64,000 nt of DNA from Lates calcarifer. Lineage: Eukaryota > Chordata > Actinopteri > Centropomidae. The notes beneath the pieces were generated by a model. The model worked only from the letters and a program-made list of their open reading frames with translations. It was not told the DNA's origin and searched no databases. Made by a program: the position numbers and the translations under genes. Positions 36,422 through 48,582 of the stretch are shown here, piece after piece. The first letter of the stretch is position 1, and the number at the start of each line of letters is the position of its first letter. Location of the stretch: positions 23,991,173-24,055,172 of the forward strand of contig NC_066853.1 of the NCBI RefSeq assembly GCF_001640805.2, given 5' to 3'.

Positions 36422-37485
36422 TACAGTATCTAGACCCCATCACTTTTGCATACTTTATTCAATTTTAAATGGATCCCCATTGCCATTTTTGCCCATAAAT
36501 AAACACTAAATAACCCACAATGACAAAGTGAACATGTTTTTAGAAATGTTTGCAAATTTAAAAAAAAAAAACAAACAATTGTAAATGCGCTTTTGGGAGC
36601 AATTACAGCTTTGAGTCTTCTTGGGTTTCTACAGTTTCTACAAGTTTTGTGCACCTGAATTTGGCTAGCTTATCCCATTCATGATGGCTCTTTTTAATCT
36701 GTATCACATTGGATTGGAGTCTGAGAACTGCCATCTTCAGGTCTCTCCACAGATGTTCTATAGGGTATCAGTCTGAAATTTTGGCTGGGCCACTCAAGGA
36801 CAATCAGAGGCTTGTCCTGACGGCACTTCGTTGTTGTCTTGACTGTATGTTTTGGATCATGATTGTGCTGAAAGCTGAAACGTCACCCAAGGTTCAGTTT
36901 GTGTGGACTCTGGACCAAATTTTCTTCAAGCACCCCTCTGTATTTGGCTGCATTCACCCTTCCTTCAGTTCTGATCAGTCTCCCTGTCCCTCTTGCTGAG
37001 AAACACCCCCATAAATATAATGTTGTTACCACCATGCTTCGCTATATGGATGGTTTTAGCCAGGTGCCAGTTAGCCAGGCATAGTGAAGGGTTCAGTATT
37101 TCTTATCAGACCAGAGAATCTTTCTCTCTCTCACAGCCCTTTAAATGCTGTTCGGTAAACTCCAAGAGGGTTGTCATATGCCCTTTACTCAGACGCTTTT
37201 TTTGCCCTAAAGGTCTGACTGATGGAGTCTGAGATTTTTCTCCTTCTGGCAAGTTTTCCCATCTCTGCAAATGACTTCTGAAGCTCTGTTAGCGTGACCA
37301 TTGGGTTCTTGATCACCTCCCTGATGAAGGCCCTCTTACCGAGCTACAGAGTTCTGGTGGTTCCACATTTCTTCCATTTGGGAGCGCTCAAAGCTCTTTA
37401 TGTAAATGGTTTATAACCTTGCCCTGATCTATACCTATAGCCGCAATCCTATTGGGGAGGTCTACAGAGAGCAAGAAGGATGCAT
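36422..37485 (-). mobile_element. Tc1-like transposon relic, one end missing
   Basis: The left end is TA (36422-36423) then CAGTATCTAGACCCCATCAC, followed by the long subterminal region (AATAACCCACAATGACAAAG, TAGAAATGTTTGCAAATTTA) typical of the fish/salmonid type of Tc1 element with inverted ends near 200 bp. The minus strand then carries a transposase remnant up to about 37480. The opposite inverted end is absent: after 37485 the sequence is unrelated. The element is therefore truncated at the transposase start side. Confidence 0.85.
36595..37480 (-). pseudogene. Tc1-like transposase, heavily mutated
   Basis: Read on the minus strand from about 37480, successive frames give traces of the whole protein: a start-proximal segment corresponding to VDLRDRIV, then the DNA-binding part, KILWSD-like sequence near 37105-37120 (first catalytic aspartate region), and at about 36730-36800 QDKPLIVLEWPSQ followed in another frame by PIEHLWRDLKMA. 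An in-frame stop directly after the SD of that last block, plus several frame changes, show long decay. Family knowledge: Tc1 transposases are DD34E cut-and-paste enzymes of about 340 residues. This copy cannot be translated as one chain. Confidence 0.8.
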
Positions 37486-37489
37486 GTGT

Positions 37490-39455
37490 CCAACATCCTT
37501 AGTGCTCAAGAGAGCAAAGCTATAAATGATATCTTGCGTATTTCAGGATACATTTTGTTGCCTCTGGTGTATTGGAAAACTGGTCCTCTTACCGTCACTG
37601 ATGTTTTCAGTGCTTCTACAGTTGATTTCAGAAAAATTGAGAAAACATTTTTTACATATTTTAATTTACTTAAACATAAGCAATACACTTAAAGGGTTTT
37701 AGTGGCAGCCCCTTAAAGACAAGGGCTTCTTACTGTAGCTGCCATGCGGTCATAAGGATGAATCAAAGCTGAATTTGAGATACCAGTTTCACTAACAACA
37801 GTCTCAGTGGACCACAATTCAAAGCTTCCATCTTTGTGTCATGATAATAATGTTGTTGTAATGTTATTGTGTTTGCACATCAAAGCACAGAATACATTAC
37901 CAATTTGTCCTCTAATATTAGCCTCAGTAGAATACAATGCACCGTATCCACACACCATGTTGGGTTTAATCTGTGGTCATTTGTCATTGCCACGCAGACG
38001 AGACCTAGATCTGTAGCTATAGCTGCATGCACATTACTGCTAACCAGGGTCGTTGCATGTCATTGCAAAACAATGTGATATTTACACTGTAGAGTCAACA
38101 TTGCAGATGATCTGGTATCTGGTCATGCAGTCCTTTCTTTCAGTGACCTTGAAATTAAGAGATAATAAAATAGCTTATGTTCTAAAATCTTCCAAGCATC
38201 TGTGTGGCAAAGAAGTGGCTACAACTCCTGCTCACTCTTTTCTTTCCTACAGTGCTAGAGCTGTGTAAAACCCAGGAGGAATGCAAGGTCACAGAGCCAG
38301 GTCAGATGGCAAATACAGGTTTTTCCAAGCTCATGCTTCTGTGTAAAAGAGGTATTTGGGCAACTTGGGTGAATGTCAGAACAACAAAATGTGTACACAC
38401 TTCTTTTTTGTGTATTTAATTGAACTATTTTGACCTCCTGGCCTATGATCTAGATTTTTAGTATCTGTATTTATTTGTGTGCATGGGGTTGGCTGTGTTG
38501 TAATGGTTGCTTTCTGAATGGCTCAGTAACTGCTCCTTTTGATCAGTGTTGGTGGCGCCAGTAAAATGGTAGCTCTCCACTGAGTGGAGTCTAAATTGGT
38601 GAAGGGGTAACAGCAGTTAGCTTCTGCCCTCTGCCTCCACCCAGAAGGATCCTTGAGCCAACTGAGTGCTAACCATGGATGACAGGCCATGGTGGAGGGG
38701 TGTTTGATGGGGAACAACTAAATCTGTATCCATATTGGCCTATTAAGGTCAGAAGGAATTCTGGGACGAGAAAGGCTTTTTTGCTCTGCTGGGTATTCAT
38801 CCCTGTATTGAAAACAGCAATGCTTGCTGCATGTACCTGTAACAGCTAGAGGTGCATCAACAACTATTTTTAGTGGTGTGTAACCAGAGTGACACACTAA
38901 CAGGGACATACAAAAGACACCTATCTCTCTCCATTGTGCTTTCACCACTCCTCAGTCCGTAGACGTTTTTTCTGTTGGCTAAATGTGAACATACACTGCA
39001 GTCATAGTTTATGAAAGCTTTTGTAAATACTAAGATTTACTAATGCACAGGAAATTATGCATTTCCTGTTGCCGCTTAGAATAAAGAGGGTGCTGGGTAT
39101 TATGACTTTAAAAGGAATAGTCTAGCATGTTTTGTTGAGTGTTAGATAAGAGGCTCAATACTGATCTTGTATGTTTGTTGAACACGAGCCTGTAGCCAGC
39201 GGGCAGTTAGTTTAGAGTAAAGAGTGAAAGCAGGAGCCTGTCTCCATCCAAAAAAAATGCTTACCAGCATCTCTGAAACTCACAAATTAACAACTACCTT
39301 GCAGTGTCACAGTGAAGATAAGACTCAAGAGTCAGTGGCACAGGCAAGAAATTGTTCCATAAACTCAGAAATTATTGTTTTTATATTTCTGATTTCTACA
39401 GATTAAACAAAGGTACAGGTAGTTTTTTTTTATTTTTTATTTGGATTATTATTGT
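37490..39455. other. non-coding stretch, nothing recognised
   Basis: Mixed sequence without microsatellites. ORFs are at most 76 codons with no domains. A short palindrome AGGAAATTATGCATTTCCT lies near 39050-39068. Confidence 0.5.
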
Positions 39456-39457
39456 TT

Positions 39458-39592
39458 TGGCATTTTTGAAGAAGAGTGGGACAGGAGAGAAGGCAAGAAA
39501 GAGGAGTATGGGGGACATGCAACAAGGCTTCAGTCAGAATCAAAGCATGGAAAGCATGTGGCATGTGCTGTAACCGTTCAGTTACTAGGCGC
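39458..39592 (-). mobile_element. tRNA-derived SINE, minus-strand copy
   Basis: On the minus strand: A-box region TAACTGAACGG (at 39574-39584) followed by TTACAGCAC, a degenerate B box CTTTGATTCTG (39535-39545), then CCTTGTTGCATGTC, CATACTCC, CTCCTGTCCC and a tail CAAAAATGCC. This parallels the copy at 35250-35402 in order and spacing, but with many substitutions and a longer A-B interval, so the copies are old. Plus-strand 39425-39460 is T-rich. Confidence 0.65.
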
Positions 39593-39599
39593 TCCCAAG

Positions 39600-41175
39600 T
39601 GGATTTGTTTTAGACTTTTGACAACCAGGCTAGCTGTTTACCCTGGCTTCCAGTCTATATGCTATGCTAAACTAAGCTAACTGGCTGCTGGCTTTTCTGT
39701 AGCACCATAATGTACAGATATAAGAGTGGTCTCTCTTCTAACTTACAGCAAGAAAGCAAAGAGGCATATTTCCCAGGCTATTACCGTTTCATCTGTAATT
39801 TATATAGTTAGAAACCGTTATGAACAATAGCCATTATATCCTGTAGTTTATTTTATTGGGAGCTATTTACCTGGTTAAGAGAAATACATTGGGGGCTGAG
39901 AACAAAATACTACCACTACTTTGTCTGTTGTGCAGTATGTTTAAGCCAGTAAACATGGACATACACCACAAGTGATGAGATGAGTGATTTAAACTCCTAC
40001 AGTACCAGAATATTTAAACACAGGTGTCCACCAAACAACTGCAGGCCTCACTCCTCTTCCAAGTTAACTTTTTCTCTTTGAGTTTATGTAGCATCAGTGG
40101 AAATTTTAAAAAGCCCATAGTACAGTTAAATATTCCCGTTGTCATCTGAAAAATTGTTTTGATGTTTTCCTGCATGAAGAGAAGTGAGAAGTTCCTCATC
40201 AGATTCTCATAAACTGGAGTTTAATGAATGGATTTTCTGTCATTCCAGGAAACGATTTTGTTTTAAATGAGACAGTCAAGACCCAAAATGGACAAGATGA
40301 AAAAAATAACCCTCTGGCTTTTTTCTTCTTAGCAAAGAAAACAAGCAGTTTTGCTGGTTCACTGTTAAATTATCATTGTTCAAATATAGTAAATGGGAGA
40401 TTTGACAGCAGCCAGTATTCTCCCAGGTGCTCTCAGGTCCTCTGTGGCCTACACAACCAATTTATGAACATGAGTGGCTGTCCCTGAGACACTGAGGCAA
40501 CAATATAGTCATACTTTACTACCAGCTATGAAAACTGTAGTGTTACCTTTACCTTGAGAGTCACTTTAGTTGTGAACATAGTGTGAACCTGTCAGTGGCA
40601 AAGTAGAGAGTGCATTAGCAGTAATCTGTCACATGTTGCTAGCAATTTCTATGCCACTATTGAGTGCTTTTTCTTTCCTTATCTGTCACTCTGTCCCCCA
40701 CAATTTTTTTCTTTATTCATCTCTCTTTCTCTCTAAAAGAGAGGAAAGTTATTTGAAAATTATCACTGGGCTCCAGTGATTGAGTGTCAGTGATATTAGA
40801 TATAAGATGAAGGCACAGTATTAATTCTTCTTGACAGATATTTCTCTATCTGTAATATTGTTTATATCTCTGTGTCTATCTGTCTCCACCTCCCCTGACT
40901 TGGCTTCACGCCGTCTCCATTTCCCACCTCTCTGTTGCTCAGCAGGAGGCTGATGCACTGAGCCGGACCCAGCGGGATGCCAACTTTGCCTATTGCCAGC
41001 ATAACTCATGGCACAGCAGGCCGGCCCTGTGCCACCTCATGCCAGGAGAGCAGATTAGAGCCACTTCACCTCACCCTGCTGGTACGCCAGCTTTACTTCA
41101 CCTCAGTCCTCTACCCGCGGGTGAAGAGGTGCCAGTCCAGCTGTGCCTAGTCCCCTTAAACACTTGGCTGTGTGC
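39600..41175. other. non-coding stretch, nothing recognised
   Basis: 40860-41150 is GC-richer (TGAGCCGGACCCAGCGGGAT) and repeat-free. No coding evidence. Confidence 0.5.
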
Positions 41176-41179
41176 ATGT

Positions 41180-41385
41180 GCAAGTGTGTGTGTGTGTTGG
41201 GTGGGGGGCTTGTTGTACTATATTTGCGGGGTCCAAAAACTGGGAGCCCATTATACTTGTGGGGTCCAAAGCTTTGTGGGGACCAAAATGCTGGACCCCA
41301 CAAGTTTAAACTTCTATTTGAGGGTTGAGAGTTGGTTTTCAGGGTTATGGTTAGAAACGTGTACAAGTGTGTGTGTGTCAAACTT
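41180..41385 (+). repeat. dispersed fish repeat with GGGGTCC motifs
   Basis: Three near-direct copies of a GTGGGGTCCAAA-type unit (41228-41240, 41260-41272, 41276-41288), then GGACCCCACAAGTTTAAACT and GGTTGAGAGTTGGTTTTCAG, flanked on both sides by short TG runs. I recognise this GTCCCCACAAG-plus-TG arrangement as a widespread vertebrate/fish interspersed repeat. Non-coding. Confidence 0.5.
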
Positions 41386-41638
41386 AGTGTATATAGGCAG
41401 TCACACTGTGTATCAGTGAGTTTATGAATTTAAGTGACAATTCAATGCAAAGATGTTGTCTCAGAGGCTTTTTGAGCATCGGCACTAATACTGGCTAAAA
41501 CATCACTGTCAGCTGTCAAAAATCTGCATAGCATTGGCTGTAACCTCCTGTGTCACAGAAAATGTGCAAATGGAAAATCATTCAAGAGACACTTGAACTA
41601 TCGCTTGATCCAGAAAAAACAAGGGATTTAACAGCCGC

Positions 41639-42062
41639 TTGAAGGAAAAGGCCCCAGGGTGCGCAATTTTCCACTGCATGCTACATCACCAAGCATTAGC
41701 CAGTAAAAACCTTTCAGAAGACCTCAATAACATCCTATCAACTGTTGTTAAAGTAAAAGCTCATCCTTCTAACAAGAGACTTAAACAGACTCAAACATTA
41801 CTGATACACACGGAGGTACGGTGGTTGTCACGTGGACAGGTGCTTGTGCGTTATATTGGAAGTCAAAGGATGCACTGTTGCTCCCAGACTGGCCAAACAC
41901 GCAGTAACAAGGGTTATTCTCCCTTTCAGCACTACATCGTTGTCTGAGACAACCTTCAGTGCCCTGTTAACAATAATAACAAAGCCCAAAACAGGCTCAA
42001 TGTCCACCAGGACTTTAGAGGCTGTCACAACCATCACACCTGACATCGCACCCCTGGTCATA
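41639..42062 (+). pseudogene. hAT/ZBED-like transposase fragment, broken
   Basis: The 102-codon frame 41639-41947 begins CAIFHCMLHHQALASKNL and contains HTEVRWLSRGQVL. These are the conserved His segment and RW motif of hAT transposases, in the style of host genes ZBED5, SCAND3 and GTF2IRD2 and of fish hAT copies. The frame then fails. In the frame starting at 41832, residues SETTFSALLTIITKPKTG and TPDIAPLVIG match the C-terminal hAT dimerisation region (usually C-(E/G)-FSAL). About 200 residues expected between the RW motif and the dimerisation region are missing, so this is an internally deleted pseudogene. No BED zinc finger or terminal repeats were identified. A domesticated gene exon is a less likely reading because of the deletion. 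Confidence 0.7.
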
Positions 42063-42796
42063 GGTATGTAAGCCCAAGATGATCATTAGTTTATGAATGA
42101 ACAGACTGACACAGAGTAGGAAATTGTTGACATTGTTGACTTTGGCAAGTCGCAAATATGTTATTACTGAAAATATGTAAAATGTAAGTAAAATGTTCAC
42201 AGACAATATCAGTTCTTGTAGAACAATATCAACTCTAGTGATGACAGCATTATTAAATTTGTTATTCTTATGTTTACTCTCACAGCAGTTTTTTAAGGTT
42301 AGAGAAAGGCTGTGGTCTGGTTTAATTCAGAAAAAGATCAGAGTGACATAATGTGTTTATTTACATTTAACAAAAAAAACAGTCTTTCCTGAACCTCATC
42401 CAAATTGCTGTTGCTACCTTAACCTCACCCACAGACATGGTTCAGAATGCAAACCCTGGTCTTTGGTGTGACTGTTGTGTGCTCCTCCTAGTTACTTTGC
42501 TGCTGTTAGTAAATGTAGCACTTCATTGCCTCTGGACATAATCCAGCTAGTGATTATTTCCTACATATTTGTCCTCGCAGTTTTGTAGTAAAGAAACATC
42601 ATTTTCAGGAGACACGGGCTAACAATACAGAGAAGACTTAAAAGTGTGTTCCAGTTTCTCAGAACCACCCCCCGTACAGATGTTTTCAGTGGAAAAACAG
42701 CCTGCTCAGAAACACACCAGATTTTGCTTGATTACATCACACACTAATTACCTCAAAATTGAAGTTAAACTAAACTTATGAGACACTAACTTATGA

Positions 42797-43107
42797 GAGG
42801 CCCCAAGGGACATAATTCAGAATTACCATGCATATACATATATGAAACCCTTTTTACATACACAACTGGAACACTCTCACACAAACAACTGAAAACTGAA
42901 CCTCAAACACACCATTGAAATGCTCTCACAAACACAACTGAAATGCTCTCATACACCCTAGTGAAACCCTAAACACCCTAGAGTGTTTCAGTTTTGTATG
43001 TAAGAACTTTTTACTTTTCAGTAAAGATTTTCAGTATATAATGTGAATGAGTTTGGTTTTGTATGTATACATGGTAATTCTGGTAATTATGTCCCTTGGG
43101 GCCCCCA
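42797..43107. mobile_element. foldback MITE with about 50-bp inverted ends
   Basis: The left end GGCCCCAAGGGACATAATTC and the reverse complement of the right end, GGCCCCAAGGGACATAATTA, continue together through AGAATTACCATG over about 50 bp with one 3-bp gap. A second, inner inverted repeat pairs TACATACACAACTGGAACAC (left) with TACATACAAAACTGAAACAC (right, reversed). The middle has tandem CAACTGAAATGCTCTCA units. ACTAA lies at 42785-42789 and 43110-43114 and may mark the flanks, but the exact ends are uncertain. No coding capacity. Confidence 0.75.
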
Positions 43108-43114
43108 ATACTAA

Positions 43115-44155
43115 TTAGCGTTACCTTTAGCTATTTTTATTTTTCAAGCTGCTGTCATTTCAGTAACATGCATCAAAATCTACAGAAAATTTCAAAAGCT
43201 CTTTCTGTCAGCTGTTGTATAGACTGTGAAACTTCAGTATTACTAAGGCTATAAGAAGATTGGTAACAGCCTGAAACTGAGCTACAGCATAGTGGCCAAG
43301 GTCATTGTCACTGACTACTCTAAGTTATATCCAAGCTTCATTTCTTTAGTATTGTCCCTTGAGAAGATATAATAAAATGGTTGCTGAAATGTGAGGGGTG
43401 TACTCACTATACTTTGAATAAACTACTTCTTGCAAACACTGTGTATTTTGTATTATGTAAAAAAGATGGTCCAACACTGGGCACAAGCTAATTTTATCTA
43501 TAAAATCACCAGCTAACATGGCTAACATGTGAACATATTAACTAGCAGGCTGCTGTCACTTACAGCTGCCATGCAGAAGTTGTGGTGTAATTATGGGGTT
43601 TCTTAAATGTGTGTTCACATTAATGTGTTTCCAGAGGAGAAAACTGCCATCATGATGGCAGTATAACACATTTAACCACACTGTTTAAAGTAAGGGAATA
43701 CAGATTCAGGTTTGTCATAAATATTGTTGAATATCAGCACAAAATATTAGAACATTCAGGGTAAATGTGGCAGTTTTGTTGACATATACATAGACACCTC
43801 ATCATCTCTGTTATGGCTTGGTTAATAGTTTCTAATATATTAAAAAAGAGCACACCCCATTGGTGCTAGCCCAGTTTCACAGCTCAACACTGAGATAAGA
43901 CCTAGTCCCTGCCCTTCCTGGAAAGAAACTGGTGAAACGTTCAATTACTGGACAAAAGCTGGGAAACAAACAGGAAATTGAGTGCTTACTGTTTTTCCAT
44001 CCATTGGCAGTTTACTTAATCACACCTGGGACATTGGCTGACCAGCAGAGCAACATTATTAACAGTCACCAAACACCCCTCGTTTATTAAGTTATCCCCT
44101 TCCAAATACATTTCTGTTGCTTTATTTAGTTTCCCCTTTCTCCCTTTGTGTTTTA
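43115..44155. other. non-coding stretch with one strong short palindrome
   Basis: No gene recognised. The palindrome at 43622-43672 is listed separately. Confidence 0.5.
43622..43672. repeat. nested palindrome
   Basis: A perfect 20-bp palindrome ACTGCCATCATGATGGCAGT (43643-43662) is enclosed by inverted AATGTGTT (43622-43629) and AACACATT (43665-43672). It may be a tiny foldback insertion or a chance palindrome. Confidence 0.7.
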
Positions 44156-44159
44156 TGAG

Positions 44160-44790
44160 CTGTAGAGAACAATAAAAGCGATGGACAGAGAGGGAGGGAG
44201 CTGCGTGCGGAAAGTGACAGAGATAGAACAGGTGAATAGAGGTGAGGAGATAAACAAATGGGGGGATACATTGAGAAAGACAGATACTGGGAGGTAGAAG
44301 CAAAGACGACAGCAAAGTGGGGGACGTGAGGATGAGAAGTGGAGATGGGCAGAGGGAGAGAGACTTATCCAGACTTTCACCTTCTGTTCAATGTACCGCT
44401 GGCACTCGGCTGGAAAGAAAGACGATGTAAAAACTAAAAAAGAAAATGAGAAAAACAAAGGAAGGGAAAATGAAAGCACAGATGCAGAAAAGACAGACAG
44501 CCACTGACTGAATGAAGAGAAGAGAGGAGACACCAGGTGACAGGTGAATTAGTGGTCAGATGGAGAGGTGGTAGATAAAGGAGGAGAGAGTGATAAAGGA
44601 GATGAGAGGTGTGAGGTTTATCAGAGCAGAGGGGAAATTATTCCTCACTAACAAGTAATGAGAGCTCAGGAGAGACAGAGGGATTGGGGAAAAAAAGAGA
44701 GAGAGAGCTAAAGAGAGGCTGAGAGGGGATTTAAGAGTTACAGTGTCCAGAGGATTATGATTTGTATCATGGAGGGAGATAAGACTTGAG
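44160..44790 (+). repeat. polypurine (GA-rich) tract, about 630 bp
   Basis: The plus strand is dominated by G and A with interspersed (GA)n patches, for example at 44696-44708. Minus-strand Ser/Leu/Phe-rich frames of 99-154 codons crossing it are composition artefacts. Confidence 0.8.
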
Positions 44791-44799
44791 AAAAAGAGA

Positions 44800-46270
44800 C
44801 AGAAAGGGCAGTGAGTGACCAACACATACAAGAACACACAGTGCTTCCATCTTTGTTGATTCCCATGGTGTTTTGCTTGTTTGTTTGGCATGTTCATCAG
44901 TGTGTGCAGTTCTGTCACTCTGTTTTTTTTTTTTCTTTGTTGCTCTGTGGCTTTCATCGATAACTGCAGTTGTAGTTGCAGGGGTTTGCCACAAGGGGCA
45001 AATGTGAACAAGCTGTTCAAAGGTGAGATTTATGCTTTTTTGGGGGTGTGTTCAACATGTTCAGTTTTACTAAGCTTCAAGGATGAAGACCAAAGGCCAG
45101 GTTATGCTAAAAAACAACTAGTTCATGTGACAAGTTGTCCACCGTGTCAGAGGGCAAAAGTGTTTAAAGCTGTTCAGAACAGCTGCATTTCAAGGCAGGG
45201 TGAAAAGCCATGAAAATCATTTTAACATGGAAATAACAGCACATATTTTCAGGCATTTATAGTGGTGCACTAGTTTGTGCAGATCAAAAGTTATAGAACT
45301 AATGAAGTGAGGAATGAAAATGGAGAGAGAAGGTCAAACTGTGGTTCTTCTCACATTTCTACATACCGCTGTGTGAAGCGGGTGTGAATGTCAGATATTC
45401 AATTTCAGAACCAAAAGGTACAAAAATTGTCAGCCTCCCACTCCAACTTGACTCCATGTTTGCTGTGTAAATGTCTCAGGTTCTGATCCATCTGCTTTAT
45501 TGGTCCATCGTAGCACTACCCCTCTCCTTGTTCTCCCCCTCTTTTTACCTCAACCTGCTTCCCTCCTTTACCTCTGCTCCATTTTATCATTTTCTTTTTT
45601 CACGCTGTTTCCATCTTCCCTATCATCCCTTCCCCTGCTCGGCCAGGCTCTGCTCTGCATTGTAAAAAGATTTAAAGACATGCACAGCCAGAGGTGAACG
45701 CACAGCACATGCACATAGACACATACACACACACACACACATTCGTTGTTGTTCTTCTGTCTTTCAATTACATTAGCAAATTCACAAAGAATCAGTGAGC
45801 ATAAATGCACACACAAAAAGACACACACACACATACACACACACTTGAGCAGACCAACAGGCAGAAGTCCACACTGAACCAGTCTGACTAATGTTTTGAG
45901 TTTTTTTCCTCCATTATGTGGCCAGAGCCCAGCAAAGTTGTTCACTCATAGTAGCCAGTGCTTGTTTGTCAGTCTAAATTACTCCTCACAACAGTGTGCA
46001 TTAAAAAAAACTGCACTCTAGTGACTCTTTGTGAACCACTGAAACATACAACTACTGGTCATGCACTATACAGTCTGATGGACACAACATGGATGCTCAC
46101 ACTTAACATAAAAACAGAATCCTCAGTTTTTATGGTTACCAGTGGTTACAACAATGAACAAGTGTTTAAAGTTGTTCAATGATCGTGCTTAAAACAACAT
46201 TGCCTATTGACTGGAAACAGAATAAACAGTATATCCTGTTTTAAAATACTCTGCTGCACCTGACTTCTTC
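44800..46270. other. non-coding stretch with short (CA)n runs
   Basis: A plus-strand 110-codon frame at 44881-45213 has a hydrophobic poly-Phe start caused by a T run and no domain. (CA) runs at 45722-45741 and 45818-45844. No gene recognised. Confidence 0.5.
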
Positions 46271-46274
46271 CTTT

Positions 46275-46425
46275 GCTCCCATTATAATTACTACTACCTC
46301 TGAAAAGACTGATGCTGTCTCACACATAGATGTCACTTAACAATAAAATGAAACTTTGGGTTATAATAAGATGTTTTGACAAACAACCTGTGGGGTTGGG
46401 GTTTTATGGGAGGACAGTTTCATTA
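46275..46425 (+). repeat. dispersed fish repeat, second copy
   Basis: Matches the right part of 35620-36010: CTCC-x-TTATA-TTA at the start, TAGATGTCACTTAA in the middle and GGGAGGACAGTTTC at the end, with the same orientation and similar spacing. Confidence 0.55.
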
Positions 46426-46429
46426 ATGG

Positions 46430-48540
46430 GGCATAATATTTATTTTTGGAATCCATGGGTTTTTCATGCGGGGGGCATGCATGTTTACTGATGTACTGAG
46501 GCTTATCTTGCAGAAATTGTCAATGTCAGTCCACTTAAGAACAGTTCAGAGAAATACTTTGAGATGAGTTACAGGAATTTTGATACATCACTCTAGAAAT
46601 AAACGAGGTAAGTCGGCCAATCTAGTGGATATCGAGCCCAGTTCTAAAATGACTTGGGGTTGATCAATTCTCACTAAAATCAGGAGTAATCATACAGTGT
46701 CTGCCCAGACTTAAAGTCATCAATGCTTCTTTAGCAACCAGACTTCCACTTAAATGAGCTGTATTTCAGAAATGCTCCCAAGAGCTACAAAAACTAAATC
46801 AGAGTAAATTTTCCACCTGCACATCATCTCTCTTACTGTTTCCAGTGCATCTGTGAAGACAATGTAAATTACAAAGCATCCATTTTTGAATTTTTTTTTT
46901 CATACAATGATATTACAACAAATTTATCATATTGTTCTCAGAATTTAGTTTTTTGTTTTTACATTTTGCCTCTCTATCATCACTCACTCCTACTCCCTTT
47001 TGGTTTATTGGTTCTTAAGAAAAGTTCCCACATAGTTAAAGAGCTATTATAAAACCCCACAGCACCCAGTCTTAATGACTGGCTGACTGACATATGCATA
47101 CAGTACATATACATCCCAGAGCAGTTATATATGTGTAGGCGTGTTTTCTTCAAAGTCACTGAGTACAGGTCTGAAGGATCTGCTTCTGTTTCAAAGTGTA
47201 CATTTATGGTGTTGATCTACATTGTAAATCGCAAAGGGGGTTTGTCTTGTGTGTATCACATGCAGCTTGTGTTTACCGGGTGACAGAATGTGTAACTTTG
47301 TGTTGCGTTATTCAGAATTCCTCAATCCACATGCCTTTACATTCTCAGTTCATATTTACTCCAACATGTTTACACTGATCATCCCTGAAAATCTCTGAGG
47401 TAGGCCTCTGCAGATCCATTCTGACACCAGTGTTTTCATAGCATGTGCTGCTCTTGACACACCCATATCAGTAAGGAGAATGAATGAAGTCTCTCTCACG
47501 TCATTCTGCCTCTCTCACTCAGTCTCAGTCTAATCTGTTTTCAGTCATGCATGCATCTTCTCATTGTCTTCTAAGTGCACAGGAGCAGAATGACACTCCT
47601 CAAACTTCATAGCCAGTTGGCACTGAGTCGATTCCCATTCCAGCCGCATGAACAGCTGATTGCTTCGTGTGTGTTTTCACTTTCTCTCTCTCTCTCTCTC
47701 TTTCCCCTCCTCCCTTCCTCCCACTCCAATTTATCTCATTTCCACGCCTCTCTTTCTTTTTGACTCCTCTGTGAACCGTGAGGAAAACACTCGTCCTCAT
47801 TGCTGGTGGGAATGACAACACTTTTCCCACCAGCCTTATCACTTTTTCTGACCATTAGTGGGAACTCTGCTTTTACTAGAGCAAACGTGTGCGCACACAC
47901 ACACACATACATGGATATGGTTCACTGCGCTTATTCAGACTCATTTTAATTGAAATCATTCAGTCTCATTTGAATAAGTGCACAGTTTGTTCTTTTAAAT
48001 GAATTCACTCTCACATTTTGTGGAGAGAAAGCAGGTAAAACGTATACCAAAACATGTGCACACCAAATGCAGCCAGCCATCACACACATACACACACCAG
48101 TGCTGTTTTCTCTCCTCAGTCAGTCCTGTTTACAGAGAAACTGGTGTAATTATCGAGTTTTACGGCTGTGATTACCACTGGCAAGGACTTGAGGCTGTGA
48201 TATTAGTACATCTATTCCCATCCTCTCCTCTTTTCTCGCTCTATGGGTCTCCTCTATTCTCCTCGATCGATCTTATTTGGGCCACAGTATGGGCCAAGGC
48301 CGGCTGTGAAGCTATATCAACTAAATGACTGGCCATTCTTATTTCTTACATTAGCCATGGTATCAGAGGCAACCCCCTGCTGTGTAAATGCGGTCAACAC
48401 ACATACACATCTGGACACACACACTTGTGCTTCGACAGAGTGGTCCAAACAGGACTGAACACAGTGGCAGTTAATACGCCATCCCACTGGGCGAGTGATA
48501 CTGGAATTGACTGGGTGTGACAGGGCACTTGCCATCCTCT
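46430..48540. other. non-coding stretch with a (CT)n run
   Basis: (CT)n at 47681-47702 and a short (CA) run at 47896-47908. 48120-48410 is free of simple repeats and has AT-hook and homeobox-like motifs (GGTGTAATTATCGAG), so it is a candidate conserved regulatory block. No coding gene recognised. Confidence 0.5.
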
Positions 48541-48543
48541 CTT

Positions 48544-48577
<34 letters not shown>

Positions 48578-48582
48578 TGTGT
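48544..48582 (+). repeat. (GT)n microsatellite
   Basis: About 19 GT units with one interruption (GTAT). Confidence 0.95.

Noticed and set aside
44153..45020. Overlapping minus-strand ORFs of 126 and 154 codons
   Set aside because: These are complementary readings of a GA-rich tract with no domain and no splice or promoter context.
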